A stretch of DNA of 64,000 nt from SAR86 cluster bacterium (lineage in GTDB: Bacteria > Pseudomonadota > Gammaproteobacteria > Magnimaribacterales > AG-339-G14). The stretch is taken from assembly GCA_028135785.1 (NCBI GenBank), contig JAOIHS010000004.1, forward strand, positions 1 through 64,000, read 5' to 3'. A program made the translations under genes and the position numbers. The notes beneath the pieces were generated by a model. It was not told the origin of the DNA, made no database searches, and worked only from the letters and a program-made list of their open reading frames with translations. Each line of letters opens with the position of its first letter. Position 1 is the stretch's first letter. Of this stretch, positions 9,597-19,602 are shown piece by piece.

Positions 9597-10670
9597 ATGT
9601 TTAGTAAATATATTGCTCTAATTAGAGATACCTTAATGACTCGATCTAATATTGAGTGGTCGGCTATGTTTTTAGGTTTCTCAGCAATTTGGATGGTTTC
9701 TGGTTTTTTTGTAACAGAAGAAGGGAAGCAAGAAATCGTTTTTGATAAAGAATCTACGGTAAGAGTAATTGATCAGACTTCATTACCATATACTCGTGAA
9801 ATTTTAGTTAAGGGATTTGCAGAAGCAGATAAAAAAGTTGAGTTGAAAGCGGAAACATCAGGAAGAGTTATTTCCCTTCCCGCAAAGCAGGGTTCATTTG
9901 TAAAGAAAGGTCAGCCGATATGTTCAATCTTTATGGCAGAAAAAGAATCTTTTTTTAAAAAAGCAGAACTCGAATTCAAATCGGCTGAGAAACTTTTTGA
10001 TGAAGGTTTATATTCTTCTAATCAATTCCAAAATATTAAATCTAATTATGAAAGAGCTAAATTAGAATTAGACAATGCAACCATCAAAGCGCCCTTTCCG
10101 GGCATTGTTGATCGAATTGCTCTCGACGAAGGAGATTTCCTTTCAAGAGGTTCAACCTGTGCAGTATTACTTGATCTTGATCCGATGATAATTAGTGGTG
10201 ATATCTCTGAAACAGATGTTGGATTTATAACCGTTGGTTCTTCAGCAAAGGTAGAAACCTTAGATGGAAGTCAGTATCAAGGGAAAATTAGTTTTATTTC
10301 TTCATCGGCAAATAATAGAACTCATACCTTTAGAATAGAAATCACAGTTGATAATAAATCTGGAAACATTAAAGACGGCGCTTCAGCCAGGATATTTCTT
10401 CAGGGAGAAAATCAGCTAGCTAATTTAGTTCCACTGTCTATATTGAGATTAGACGATGCAGGTGATCTAGGCATAAGAATAGTAGGTAGCTCTGGCTTTG
10501 TTGAATTCGTGAAAATTAAACTCATTCAAGATACTAAGAAAGGTGCTTGGGTCTCTGGATTGCCTAAAAAAACAAGAATAATTACAGTTGGTCAAGACTA
10601 TGTAAGTGATGGTGAAAAAGTAGAAATAGCCATTGATGAGAGATTAATGTCAGATGAACGCATTAATTAA
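9597..10670 (+). CDS. RND efflux periplasmic adaptor (HlyD/MFP family)
   Basis: VELKAETSGRVISLPAKQGSFVKKGQPIC lipoyl half-motif, coiled-coil hairpin, ATIKAPFPGIVDRI; next to an RND pump. Confidence 0.88.
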   Translation: MFSKYIALIRDTLMTRSNIEWSAMFLGFSAIWMVSGFFVTEEGKQEIVFDKESTVRVIDQTSLPYTREILVKGFAEADKKVELKAETSGRVISLPAKQGSFVKKGQPICSIFMAEKESFFKKAELEFKSAEKLFDEGLYSSNQFQNIKSNYERAKLELDNATIKAPFPGIVDRIALDEGDFLSRGSTCAVLLDLDPMIISGDISETDVGFITVGSSAKVETLDGSQYQGKISFISSSANNRTHTFRIEITVDNKSGNIKDGASARIFLQGENQLANLVPLSILRLDDAGDLGIRIVGSSGFVEFVKIKLIQDTKKGAWVSGLPKKTRIITVGQDYVSDGEKVEIAIDERLMSDERIN

Positions 10671-13600
10671 TTTCTTTATAGATAGGTATAAAGCAACCTT
10701 AACTTTCCTTGCTTTAATTCTGGTATGGGGAGTAACTTCTGTATCTCAAATACCGGCTTCAGCTTATTCAGATATAAATATTCCTTACGTTTTTGTATCA
10801 ACCTTTTATGAAGGAGCCTCTCCTGAAGATGTTGAGCGATTAATCACCAGGCCTCTGGAAGATCGACTTAGATCTGTAGACGATTTAAAAGCAATGCAAT
10901 CCTATAGTAGAGATAGCATGTCTTATGTAATTTTAGAATTTCCCGATAATATTCCTAAAGCTGAATCTATGGTCAATGTAAAAGATGCGATAGATGAGAT
11001 ACTTTTAGATCTTCCAGATGAATCTGAAAAACCATTTGTTAAAGAATTTAGCTTTGATGCCTTTCCAGTAATGAATGTGAATTTTGTTTCAGATACTGCC
11101 TCTGAGAGAGAATTAATAGGTTTTGCGAGAGAAGTTGCTAACGAAATTGAAGCCCTTCCTGGGGTATTGGAAGCTGTCCTTAGTGGTGCGCCAGAAGAAG
11201 TGCTAGAAGCGACAATTGATAAAACAAAATTAGACAGTTATAAAGCATCTGCCTTAGATATTTACAATGCAATCCAGCAAAATAATAAAGCAATTCCAGC
11301 AGGCAATATTATTTCTGGAACGGGAAAATTTTCAGTAATTGTTCCTTCTGTTTTTGAAACCGCAGAAGATGTTAAAAATATTCCAGTTTTAGAAAGTAAT
11401 AATGCAGTAGTCTCTTTAGATGAGCTGGTTGACTTAAGAAGAACTTTTAAAGATAGAACGAGTTATGCGAGAGTGAATGGAAGATCTTCATCAACGGTAA
11501 GTGTTCTAAAAAAGACAGATGCAAGAGAAGTTGTTGTAGCTCTGCAAATTGCTTCAATAATTAAAGAAGCTCAAAAAATTCTACCTCCAGATGTTGAAAT
11601 AATCATTACAGAAGATCGAACTAAATACTCAGGTGAATTAATTGAAGAGCTAGCTGGAAATATTCTGACTGCTCTTGTGCTTGTTATGACAATTGTTGTC
11701 GCAGCGATGGGGCTTAGATCTTCGACGATGGTTGCTTTAGCTATTCCAACCTGTTTTCTTTTTGCCTGCATTACATTAAATATTATCGATTACACCTTTA
11801 ACTTCATGGTCTGTTTTGGATTCTTAATTTCTTTAGGAATGCTGATAGATGGAAGTGTTGTAGTGGTTGAATATGCTGATAGAAAAATGAGCGAAGGCAT
11901 GGATAGAATCGAAGCTTATCGCGTAGCAGCTAAAAGAATGTTTTGGCCTGTAATTATTTCAATAGGAACGACGCTAGCAATTTTCTTTCCATTATTTTTT
12001 TGGGAAGGAATTTCTGGACAATTCATGAAGCCAATGATTACAACTTTATTCTTGGTTTTAATTGGCTCAATTCTTTACGCATTAGTTTTTACTCCTGCAA
12101 TTGGTTCTAGATATGCAAATCTAGGAAATAGAAATATCAGAACGTTAAATAATTCAGCGACACTTGAAAGAGGAGACCCTAAATCACTAGATGGTATAAC
12201 AGGTGTTTACGCAAGATTCTTAGATAAATTATTAGATCAACCCGGAAAGGTTATTGCATTTATTTTACTCAGTGTAATCACTATTTATACTCTTTATGGA
12301 GATCATGGTCCTGGTGGCCAATTTTTTGTAGATGAAGATCCGGATACAATCATTGTTGAAGTTCAAGGTAGAGGAAATTTAAACGCAACAGAAACTTTAA
12401 ATTTTTTAAAAGAGATAGAAAAAATAATCTTAACCATCAAAGGTCCAGAAAGTGTTTACTTGGAACAAAGCGGTGATGGCGATCCTAGAGACAGAGGAAA
12501 TGCTGATACTGTAGGTAAAATATACGTAGGTATGCCCTTCGATAGAGATGCTCTTATTCAAACAGGTGCGGCGGTAGTGATAGAGCTAAAAGAAAAATTG
12601 AAAGATATTCCTGGGATAAAAGTTGCAGTTAGAGTAAGAGATAGCGGCCCCCCGACTGATAACCCAATAGAAATAGATATTTTTGGACGTGATTACCAAA
12701 TGGTTTATGAAGCAACTGCTGCATTAACTCAATTTATGGATCAAAATATTCCAGGTGCAATTAATGTTTACAGCACTATTCCTGAACCTCAATTGAAGTG
12801 GAAAATAAATATTGATAAAGAAAAAGCATCGCAATTTGGTGTCACCACTTCAGAAATTGGCACAGCAATTCAATTTTTAACTGCCGGCGTAAAAGTAGGC
12901 GAATATCGTCCTGCTGATCTAGATGAATCGATTGATATTAGAGTCAGATTTCCAGAAGAACAGAGAAGACTGGATTTATTTGATCAGCTTACAATCAATA
13001 CTAGATATGGAAGTGTTCCTTTAAGTAGTTTTGTCTCAATTAAGCCATCTTACGAAGCTCCTGCAATTAGAAGAGTCGAAGGAGAAAGAGCATTTACCGT
13101 TGCAGCTGACTATGCACCAGGTGCTCTTACCGAAGAAGTAATGCCTAGAATTGAACAATGGATAGAAGACAATAATGAATATAAAAAATTAGTATTCGAT
13201 TTTGGGGGGCAAGCTGAGCAATCTGCTGCAGATGCTGCATTTTTTGTTTCTGCTGCTACTGTAGGCCTATTTTTAATGGCAATTTTATTGATGATTCAGT
13301 TAAATAGTTTTTATCAGGTTTGGATTGTAATTTCTGCAGTTTTTTTATCAACAGCAGGAGTTTATCTAGGTCACCTAATAACTCAATTCCCTTCTAGCTT
13401 TCTATTTACTAATTTAGGAATAATTGCTCTTGCTGGAATTGTTGTAAATAATAATATTGTTCTAGTTGATACCTTTAACGTCTTGAAAAAAGAATTTGTA
13501 AATGCGCCTATTAAAGATTTGATAATCAGAACAGCGGCACAAAGAATAAGACCGATCGTACTAACTACTGCTACAACCGTTGTTGGCTTATTGCCTTTGG

Positions 13601-13818
13601 CTTTGGGTTTGGGTGTCGACTTAATGTCTAGAGAAATTGGTATCGGCGGAAGAGTTGTTGAATGGTGGACGCCATTATCATTTGCAGTTGTTTGCGGCCT
13701 ATCCTTTGCTTCAATTATGACTTTAATCCTTACTCCTTGCTGGTTGATGCTTCCAACCAAAATTAAAGAATTGTTTGCTCAATTTAATTCTGTAAAATCA
13801 AGTTCTGAAACAGCATAA
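10654..13818 (+). CDS. RND efflux transporter, AcrB/MexB-like inner-membrane pump
   Basis: 1054 aa; FIDRYKATLTFLALILVWG, MLIDGSVVVVEYADR (TM4), GIVVNNNIVLVDTFN, PIVLTTATTVVGLLPLALG. Confidence 0.93.
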   Translation: MNALINFFIDRYKATLTFLALILVWGVTSVSQIPASAYSDINIPYVFVSTFYEGASPEDVERLITRPLEDRLRSVDDLKAMQSYSRDSMSYVILEFPDNIPKAESMVNVKDAIDEILLDLPDESEKPFVKEFSFDAFPVMNVNFVSDTASERELIGFAREVANEIEALPGVLEAVLSGAPEEVLEATIDKTKLDSYKASALDIYNAIQQNNKAIPAGNIISGTGKFSVIVPSVFETAEDVKNIPVLESNNAVVSLDELVDLRRTFKDRTSYARVNGRSSSTVSVLKKTDAREVVVALQIASIIKEAQKILPPDVEIIITEDRTKYSGELIEELAGNILTALVLVMTIVVAAMGLRSSTMVALAIPTCFLFACITLNIIDYTFNFMVCFGFLISLGMLIDGSVVVVEYADRKMSEGMDRIEAYRVAAKRMFWPVIISIGTTLAIFFPLFFWEGISGQFMKPMITTLFLVLIGSILYALVFTPAIGSRYANLGNRNIRTLNNSATLERGDPKSLDGITGVYARFLDKLLDQPGKVIAFILLSVITIYTLYGDHGPGGQFFVDEDPDTIIVEVQGRGNLNATETLNFLKEIEKIILTIKGPESVYLEQSGDGDPRDRGNADTVGKIYVGMPFDRDALIQTGAAVVIELKEKLKDIPGIKVAVRVRDSGPPTDNPIEIDIFGRDYQMVYEATAALTQFMDQNIPGAINVYSTIPEPQLKWKINIDKEKASQFGVTTSEIGTAIQFLTAGVKVGEYRPADLDESIDIRVRFPEEQRRLDLFDQLTINTRYGSVPLSSFVSIKPSYEAPAIRRVEGERAFTVAADYAPGALTEEVMPRIEQWIEDNNEYKKLVFDFGGQAEQSAADAAFFVSAATVGLFLMAILLMIQLNSFYQVWIVISAVFLSTAGVYLGHLITQFPSSFLFTNLGIIALAGIVVNNNIVLVDTFNVLKKEFVNAPIKDLIIRTAAQRIRPIVLTTATTVVGLLPLALGLGVDLMSREIGIGGRVVEWWTPLSFAVVCGLSFASIMTLILTPCWLMLPTKIKELFAQFNSVKSSSETA

Positions 13819-13826
13819 TAGTTAAA

Positions 13827-14063
13827 ATGAGCGAAAAAAATAGCACCAAAGACTTTGAATCTTCTTTAGAAAAATTAGAAGAAATAGTAGCAGAACTTGA
13901 ATCTGGAGATCTCCCTTTAGAAAAGTCTATCAAAGCATTTGAGGATGGTATTAAACTTACCAGACATTGCCAAAATTTATTATCAAAAGCTGAGTTAAAA
14001 ATACAAAAGCTAGTAGAGTCCAGTGATGGCTCTTTAGATTTAGAAGCTTTTGATGAAGATTGA
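13827..14063 (+). CDS. xseB: Exodeoxyribonuclease VII small subunit
   Basis: DFESSLEKLEEIVAELESGDLPLEKSIKAFEDGIKLTRHCQNLLSKAELKIQ. Confidence 0.93.
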   Translation: MSEKNSTKDFESSLEKLEEIVAELESGDLPLEKSIKAFEDGIKLTRHCQNLLSKAELKIQKLVESSDGSLDLEAFDED

Positions 14064-14949
14064 TGAAGTAAGTTTTCTGGAGAATAATCTTTCTAGAATT
14101 GACGATGCTATTTTTAAATCCCTGCCTCCAAAAGATTATTCATTAATATCAGAAGCCATTCATTACTCAATTATGAATGGAGGAAAAAGAATCAGACCTC
14201 AACTTATTTTAATGATGAGTAATTCAATAAAAGTTGATGTATCAAACAAAACGATAGATCTAATTGCGGCTGCCGGAGAATTAATTCACTGCTACTCTTT
14301 AATTCATGATGATTTACCTGCAATGGACGATGATGATTACAGAAGAGGTCAATTGAGTTGTCATAAAAAATTTGGTGAAGCTACAGCAATTTTAGCGGGT
14401 GATGCTATTCAACCCCTTGCTTTAGAGATATTAACTACTATAGAAGACCCAAATTTAAGTGCTGAAATAAAATTGATGATTATTAACCTTTTTTCAAAAG
14501 CTTGTGGCCCAAAAGGCATGGTTGAGGGACAAAGTAGAGATATTTTATCTGAAAATACTTCTTTATCTGAAAAAGAACTAGATGAAATGCATTATTTAAA
14601 AACTGGTAAATTAATAGAAGCTTGTGTCATGTGTGTTTGCTTATTAAAAAAAGATATTACACAAACCCATATAAACGCATTTATTAAATTTTCTCAAAAA
14701 TTTGGTTTAGCTTTTCAGATTAGAGATGATGTTCTAGATGTCATAGGCGATGAAAAAATAATAGGTAAGCCTGTTAATTCTGATATTGAAAAAAATAAGT
14801 CTACCTATCCTTCCGTACTAGGAGTCGATGAATCCCAAAAGAAAGCGGAAGATTTAGGCAATGAAGCGATGAACATTTTAAAAGATTTGCCTTATGATAC
14901 TTCAGAGCTTGAAAGTCTTTGTTTCTTAATAGTGTCTAGGAATAGTTAA
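14050..14949 (+). CDS. ispA: (2E,6E)-farnesyl diphosphate synthase
   Basis: GGKRIRPQL, LIHDDLPAMDDDDYRRG, FQIRDDVLDVIGD. Confidence 0.94.
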   Translation: MMKIDEVSFLENNLSRIDDAIFKSLPPKDYSLISEAIHYSIMNGGKRIRPQLILMMSNSIKVDVSNKTIDLIAAAGELIHCYSLIHDDLPAMDDDDYRRGQLSCHKKFGEATAILAGDAIQPLALEILTTIEDPNLSAEIKLMIINLFSKACGPKGMVEGQSRDILSENTSLSEKELDEMHYLKTGKLIEACVMCVCLLKKDITQTHINAFIKFSQKFGLAFQIRDDVLDVIGDEKIIGKPVNSDIEKNKSTYPSVLGVDESQKKAEDLGNEAMNILKDLPYDTSELESLCFLIVSRNS

Positions 14950-14953
14950 AGTA

Positions 14954-16822
14954 ATGAAAAAATTTAAAAAATTTCCAAATTCAAAACCGCAGACACCTTT
15001 ATTAGATTCTTTAAATGATCTCAAAAAATTATCAAACTTTAGTAATAAAGAACTTATTAAGTTAGCAGATGAGCTCAGAGAATATCTTTTATATTCAACT
15101 AACCAATCAGGAGGACATTTTGGAGCAGGTTTAGGCGTCATAGAGCTTACTGTTGCCCTGCATCATGTATTTAATGCTCCACAGGACAAGATAATTTGGG
15201 ATGTCGGTCATCAAGCATACCCACATAAAATCTTAACGGGCAGAAAAGATAAAATGATGACCATCAGACATAAAGATGGTTTAGATCCATTTCCTTCAAA
15301 AAAAGAAAGTGAATATGATGCCTTTGGCGTTGGACATTCAAGCACATCTATCAGCGCAGCTTTGGGCATGGCCCTCGCTGGATCACCTCTAAATAAATAT
15401 ATATCTGTCATTGGTGATGGTGCCATAACAGCTGGAATGGCTTATGAAGCCTTAGCTCATGCAGGGTCTGTAGAGAATAATTTACTAGTCATTTTGAATG
15501 ATAACAACATGTCTATATCAAATAATACAGGTGGTATTTCTAATTACTTAGCAAAAATATGGTCTAGTAAATGGTACATACAAGCTCGTGAAGGCGGTAA
15601 AACCGTTCTGAGAATGATACCTTCTGCCAAACGATTTGCTAAGCGTACGGAAAGTCATATTAAAGGCATGCTTTCTCCTGGAACTCTTTTTGAAGAGCTT
15701 GGATTTCAATACATTGGCCCAATGGATGGTCACGATTTAAAAGGCATTGTGAGAACTCTCAAAAATATTAAAGATTTATCTGGGCCAATTTTTTTGCATT
15801 TAGTTACACAAAAGGGAAAAGGCTTTATCCCGGCAGAATTTGATCCAATAAAATATCATGCTATTTCAAAAAAGGATTTAAATTTGTCTTCGAAGAATAT
15901 GGGGCTTAAATATCAAGATGTATTTGGTGAATGGTTGACTTATAAAGGAGAAGAAGGTGACAAAGATTTAGTAGCTATAACTCCAGCAATGTCAGAGGGC
16001 TCTGGCATGGTAAATTTTGCAAATCAATTTCCTGATCAGTTTCATGACGTTGCTATAGCTGAGCAGCACAGCATGACTTTAGCAGCGGGTTTTGCATGTG
16101 AAGGTAAAAAACCAGTTCTAGCAATATATTCAACATTCTTACAAAGAGCTTATGATCAACTCATTCATGATGTTGCATTGCAAAATCTTAATGTTTTACT
16201 AGGAATAGATAGAGCTGGATTCGTTGGAGAAGATGGAGCTACCCATGCAGGAATATTTGATTTAACTTACCTTAGGTGTATTCCTAATATGCTCATCATG
16301 ACACCATCAAATGAAGATGAGTGTTGGAAAATGCTAAATACTGGTTACGATTTCAATGGTCCAGCAGCAGTGAGGTACCCAAGGGGAAATGGTCCAGGTG
16401 AAAACGTCTCAAAGGGTAAAGAATTAATAGAAATAGGTAAGGGAAAAGTAATTAAAGAAGTAGATTCAAAAATTGCTATTTTGTCTTTTGGTGCAGTTCT
16501 GGATTTATGTTCTAATGTTTCTGATGAGCTCGATACTACTTTAGTTGATATGCGCTTTGTAAAACCTTTAGACGAAGATTTGATAAAAAATATTTGCAAA
16601 AATCACGATTTAATAGTTACCGTTGAAGAAAATGTAGTTGCTGGTGGAGCAGGGTCGGGTGTGAATGAGTTCATTCATGCTAATTCTTTAGAAGTTGATT
16701 TATTAAATATAGGAATTCCCGACGAATTTCCTGCTGTAGGTACACATGCTGACCAAAAAGATTCAGCTGGATTAAACTCTGAAGAAATAATTAAGAAAAT
16801 AAGAATAAAAATAAACAGGTGA
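14954..16822 (+). CDS. dxs: 1-deoxy-D-xylulose-5-phosphate synthase
   Basis: SGGHFGAGLGVIELTVALHHVFN, IWDVGHQAYPHKILTGR, GDGAITAGMAYEALAHAG, AIAEQHSMTLAAGFA. Confidence 0.96.
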   Translation: MKKFKKFPNSKPQTPLLDSLNDLKKLSNFSNKELIKLADELREYLLYSTNQSGGHFGAGLGVIELTVALHHVFNAPQDKIIWDVGHQAYPHKILTGRKDKMMTIRHKDGLDPFPSKKESEYDAFGVGHSSTSISAALGMALAGSPLNKYISVIGDGAITAGMAYEALAHAGSVENNLLVILNDNNMSISNNTGGISNYLAKIWSSKWYIQAREGGKTVLRMIPSAKRFAKRTESHIKGMLSPGTLFEELGFQYIGPMDGHDLKGIVRTLKNIKDLSGPIFLHLVTQKGKGFIPAEFDPIKYHAISKKDLNLSSKNMGLKYQDVFGEWLTYKGEEGDKDLVAITPAMSEGSGMVNFANQFPDQFHDVAIAEQHSMTLAAGFACEGKKPVLAIYSTFLQRAYDQLIHDVALQNLNVLLGIDRAGFVGEDGATHAGIFDLTYLRCIPNMLIMTPSNEDECWKMLNTGYDFNGPAAVRYPRGNGPGENVSKGKELIEIGKGKVIKEVDSKIAILSFGAVLDLCSNVSDELDTTLVDMRFVKPLDEDLIKNICKNHDLIVTVEENVVAGGAGSGVNEFIHANSLEVDLLNIGIPDEFPAVGTHADQKDSAGLNSEEIIKKIRIKINR

Positions 16823-17294
16823 AGATAGCTGCATAAATTCCTGCGACTAGATCATCTAAAACTACACCAAATCCACTTTTCATTTTTTCATCTATCAGAG
16901 ATATTGGATAAGGCTTCCAAATATCAAATAATCTAAATAGAAAAAAGGCTACTACAGAATACAAAAGTATCTCTCTAACCATGATCAAACCTGTTAGAGG
17001 TAAAAAAGCTATCCATAATCCTGCAAGCTCATCTATGACGATAGACTTTTGATCTTTGTCCTTTTTACTGAGCTGTCGAGTGGCTAAATGACAAACTATG
17101 ATTGAAACGATAACTATGGAAGCTGTTAGTAAGATTATTATTTCAGAGCTAAGCGAGAGATATATAACAACATACAAATAGGCAATTAATGCAGCTAATG
17201 AGCCCCATGTGCCCGGTGCTAAAGGAAGCAATCCAATACCAAATAAAGTAGCCAAGAGATGACTAGGTTTTTTTAAAATTGGAAAACTATTCAT
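16791..17294 (-). CDS. pgpA: Phosphatidylglycerophosphatase A
   Basis: LLATLFGIGLLPLAPGTWGSLAAL, VIDELAGLWIAF, LFRLFDIWKPYPI; ORF opens at 17321, likely start MNSFPILKK. Confidence 0.93.
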   Translation of the reverse strand: MNSFPILKKPSHLLATLFGIGLLPLAPGTWGSLAALIAYLYVVIYLSLSSEIIILLTASIVIVSIIVCHLATRQLSKKDKDQKSIVIDELAGLWIAFLPLTGLIMVREILLYSVVAFFLFRLFDIWKPYPISLIDEKMKSGFGVVLDDLVAGIYAAIFTCLFLFLFS

Positions 17295-18234
17295 TGAAGT
17301 GATTGTATCCAGCTTGATCAAAGTGAATTTCTTTTTCGTTATCGAATACCTCTACTTTGTTCCCCTCTTTCATAACGCCAATCTTAGTTGCCTTTATAGA
17401 ATATTTGGCAATTAATTGATTTAAATCTTTTTCTTTAGATGGAGGCAAAGAAAAACATAACTCATAATCATCTCCCCAAGTTAAGGCTCTGTCGTAAGTT
17501 CCAGAAAAAGGAATTTCTTCTAAAAATAAATTAGCACCTAGTTTGCTCTGTTCACATATATGATTTAGATCGCCTAGCAAACCATCGGATAAATCGATAC
17601 AACTGTTAGCTATCAAAGAAAGTTCTTTGGCAAATTCAAATTCAATTTTTGGCTTTAAATACTTATTTGTATAAGTGATTTCATGATCATTTAAGTATCT
17701 ATTTTCCTTTAAAAAATTCAAGCCTAAATAGGCATCGCCAAGAGTCCCAGTTACATAAATATCATCTTCTGATTGAGCACCGGCTCTAGACATAAAATTA
17801 TCTTTATCTATAGAGCCGCAAACACCAACTGAAACTGAACATTCTTTACCCTTAGCTAGATCGCCACCCAGAACTGGAACTTTATAGGTATTCACAAACT
17901 CGATGATGCCCCGAGCAAAATCTTCTATCCAACTCTTATCTTGTGTCGCTAAGACCAAAGAAATAGATATCCATTTTAAAGATCCGCCGCAAGCTGCGAT
18001 ATCACTTGCTGCAACAACACAAGATCTAAAAGCAATCTTGTTAGGCTCTAAATTTTCTAGAAAGTGGACGCCGGATACTGAAACGTCGGTTGAGAAAATT
18101 AACTCTTTATTTTTTTCTGAAAACAACCCAGCATCATCGCCTGGACCAATTAGCAAATCAGAGGAATCATGAAATTGATTCCCCAGATCTAAAAAAAATT
18201 CTTTAAGAATTGAGAATTCATCCGTTTCTTTCAT
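17287..18234 (-). CDS. thiL: Thiamine-monophosphate kinase
   Basis: DEFSILKEFFLDLG, IGPGDDAGLF, DLSDGLLGDLNHICEQS; operon with pgpA. Confidence 0.93.
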   Translation of the reverse strand: MKETDEFSILKEFFLDLGNQFHDSSDLLIGPGDDAGLFSEKNKELIFSTDVSVSGVHFLENLEPNKIAFRSCVVAASDIAACGGSLKWISISLVLATQDKSWIEDFARGIIEFVNTYKVPVLGGDLAKGKECSVSVGVCGSIDKDNFMSRAGAQSEDDIYVTGTLGDAYLGLNFLKENRYLNDHEITYTNKYLKPKIEFEFAKELSLIANSCIDLSDGLLGDLNHICEQSKLGANLFLEEIPFSGTYDRALTWGDDYELCFSLPPSKEKDLNQLIAKYSIKATKIGVMKEGNKVEVFDNEKEIHFDQAGYNHFNE

Positions 18235-18257
18235 AAAAGAAGCGGATGATTTCTAAT

Positions 18258-19457
18258 TTAAGATTTGTATGCTTCAAAAAGGCCGGTTGCACCCATACCA
18301 CCACCAACACACATGGTCACGATACCGTACTTTCCGCCTCTTCTATTAAGTTCTCTTGCCAAATGTCCTACTTGTCTAGAACCAGTCATACCGAATGGGT
18401 GACCAATTGAAATCGAGCCACCATTAACATTAAGCTTGTCTTCAGGAAGGTTAAGCTTGTCTTTGATGTAAACAACCTGTGAAGCAAAAGCTTCGTTAAG
18501 CTCCCATAAATCTATATCTTCTACTGATAAGCCAGCTGATTTCAAAAGCTTAGGAATCGAATAAACCGGACCAATACCCATTTCGTCTGGCTGACAACCT
18601 ACTGTTGTAAAACCTCTGAAATAAAGCATAGGCTCTAATCCAAGTTCAAGAGCTTTTTCTTCACTCATAACCAGCGTTACAGAAGCTCCGTCTGAAAGCT
18701 GCGAGGAGTTACCAGCTGTAACTGTTCCATTTTCAGGATCAAATACGGGCTTTAAAGATTGTAGACCTTCCATGGTAGTTGTTGGTCGATTACAGTCATC
18801 TTTATCAACTGTAACTTCAACATCTTTGGCTTCACCTGTCTCCTTATTATATAACTTCATAGTAGTCGTCATTGGTACGATTTCATCATCGTAATAACCT
18901 GCCTCTTGAGCAGCAGCAGTTCTTTGTTGACTAGCTAAAGCAATTTCGTCTTGTGCTTCTCTAGATACGTTATAACGCTTAGCCACAGTTTCTGCAGTAT
19001 TGCCCATGGCCATGTATATACCTGGCATTTCAGCAGCGAGTTTGTCATTAACGTACATATTCATATTTAATCCAGCTTCACCCAAAACAGTACTAATGCT
19101 TTCAACACCACCTGCGATCATACAGTCTGAATGTCCACTAGCTACCTGATTACAGGCCATTGCAATTGAATTTAAACCAGATGAACAATAACGATTGATA
19201 GTTGTTCCGCCAGTTTCAATTGGCAGATTAGATAAGACTGCAGCATTTCTGGCAATATTATGACCTTGAGCTCCTTCAGGGTTTCCGCAACCTAAGATTA
19301 GATCTTCCACTAAGCTAGGGTCAACTTTAGGGTTTCTCTCCATTATCGCATTGATTAAATGAGCCACCATGTCATCCGCTCTTGTAATATTAAATCCACC
19401 TCTGTGAGATTTTGCTAAACCAGTTCTAACGCTGTCTATAATTACTACATTTCTCAT
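18258..19457 (-). CDS. Acetyl-CoA acyltransferase (thiolase)
   Basis: INRYCSSGLNSIAMACNQV active-site Cys, GGSISIGHPFGMTGSRQVGHL, VTMCVGGGMGATGLFE. Confidence 0.93.
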   Translation of the reverse strand: MRNVVIIDSVRTGLAKSHRGGFNITRADDMVAHLINAIMERNPKVDPSLVEDLILGCGNPEGAQGHNIARNAAVLSNLPIETGGTTINRYCSSGLNSIAMACNQVASGHSDCMIAGGVESISTVLGEAGLNMNMYVNDKLAAEMPGIYMAMGNTAETVAKRYNVSREAQDEIALASQQRTAAAQEAGYYDDEIVPMTTTMKLYNKETGEAKDVEVTVDKDDCNRPTTTMEGLQSLKPVFDPENGTVTAGNSSQLSDGASVTLVMSEEKALELGLEPMLYFRGFTTVGCQPDEMGIGPVYSIPKLLKSAGLSVEDIDLWELNEAFASQVVYIKDKLNLPEDKLNVNGGSISIGHPFGMTGSRQVGHLARELNRRGGKYGIVTMCVGGGMGATGLFEAYKS

Positions 19458-19494
19458 ATTTTCTCCTTAAAGTAACTTTTCAAAAATTTTTATA

Positions 19495-19518
19495 GAGTAG
19501 ATTATAAAGAATTTACTC
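19495..19518. promoter_or_regulatory. Inverted repeat GAGTAGATT-N6-AATTTACTC over the likely thiolase -10 (TATAAT, minus strand)
   Basis: 9-bp arms with one mismatch around TATAAT at 19501-19506 (minus). Confidence 0.4.
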
Positions 19519-19555
19519 AACTAATTCTAACTTAATCTTTTCTCTATTCTCTTTT

Positions 19556-19586
19556 ATACAAAAAAGCCCTGACGAGCAGGGCTTTT
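19556..19586 (-). terminator. Intrinsic terminator of the TonB receptor gene
   Basis: Perfect 10-bp stem AAAAGCCCTG-ACGAG-CAGGGCTTTT (19562-19586), followed on the minus strand by a T-run. Confidence 0.88.
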
Positions 19587-19602
19587 ATGTTGTTTAGTTT
19601 AT

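Noticed and set aside
13383-13760. 125-aa minus-strand ORF inside the RND pump gene
   Set aside because: Fully antisense to a conserved transporter, low-complexity hydrophobic translation, no ribosome-binding site seen.
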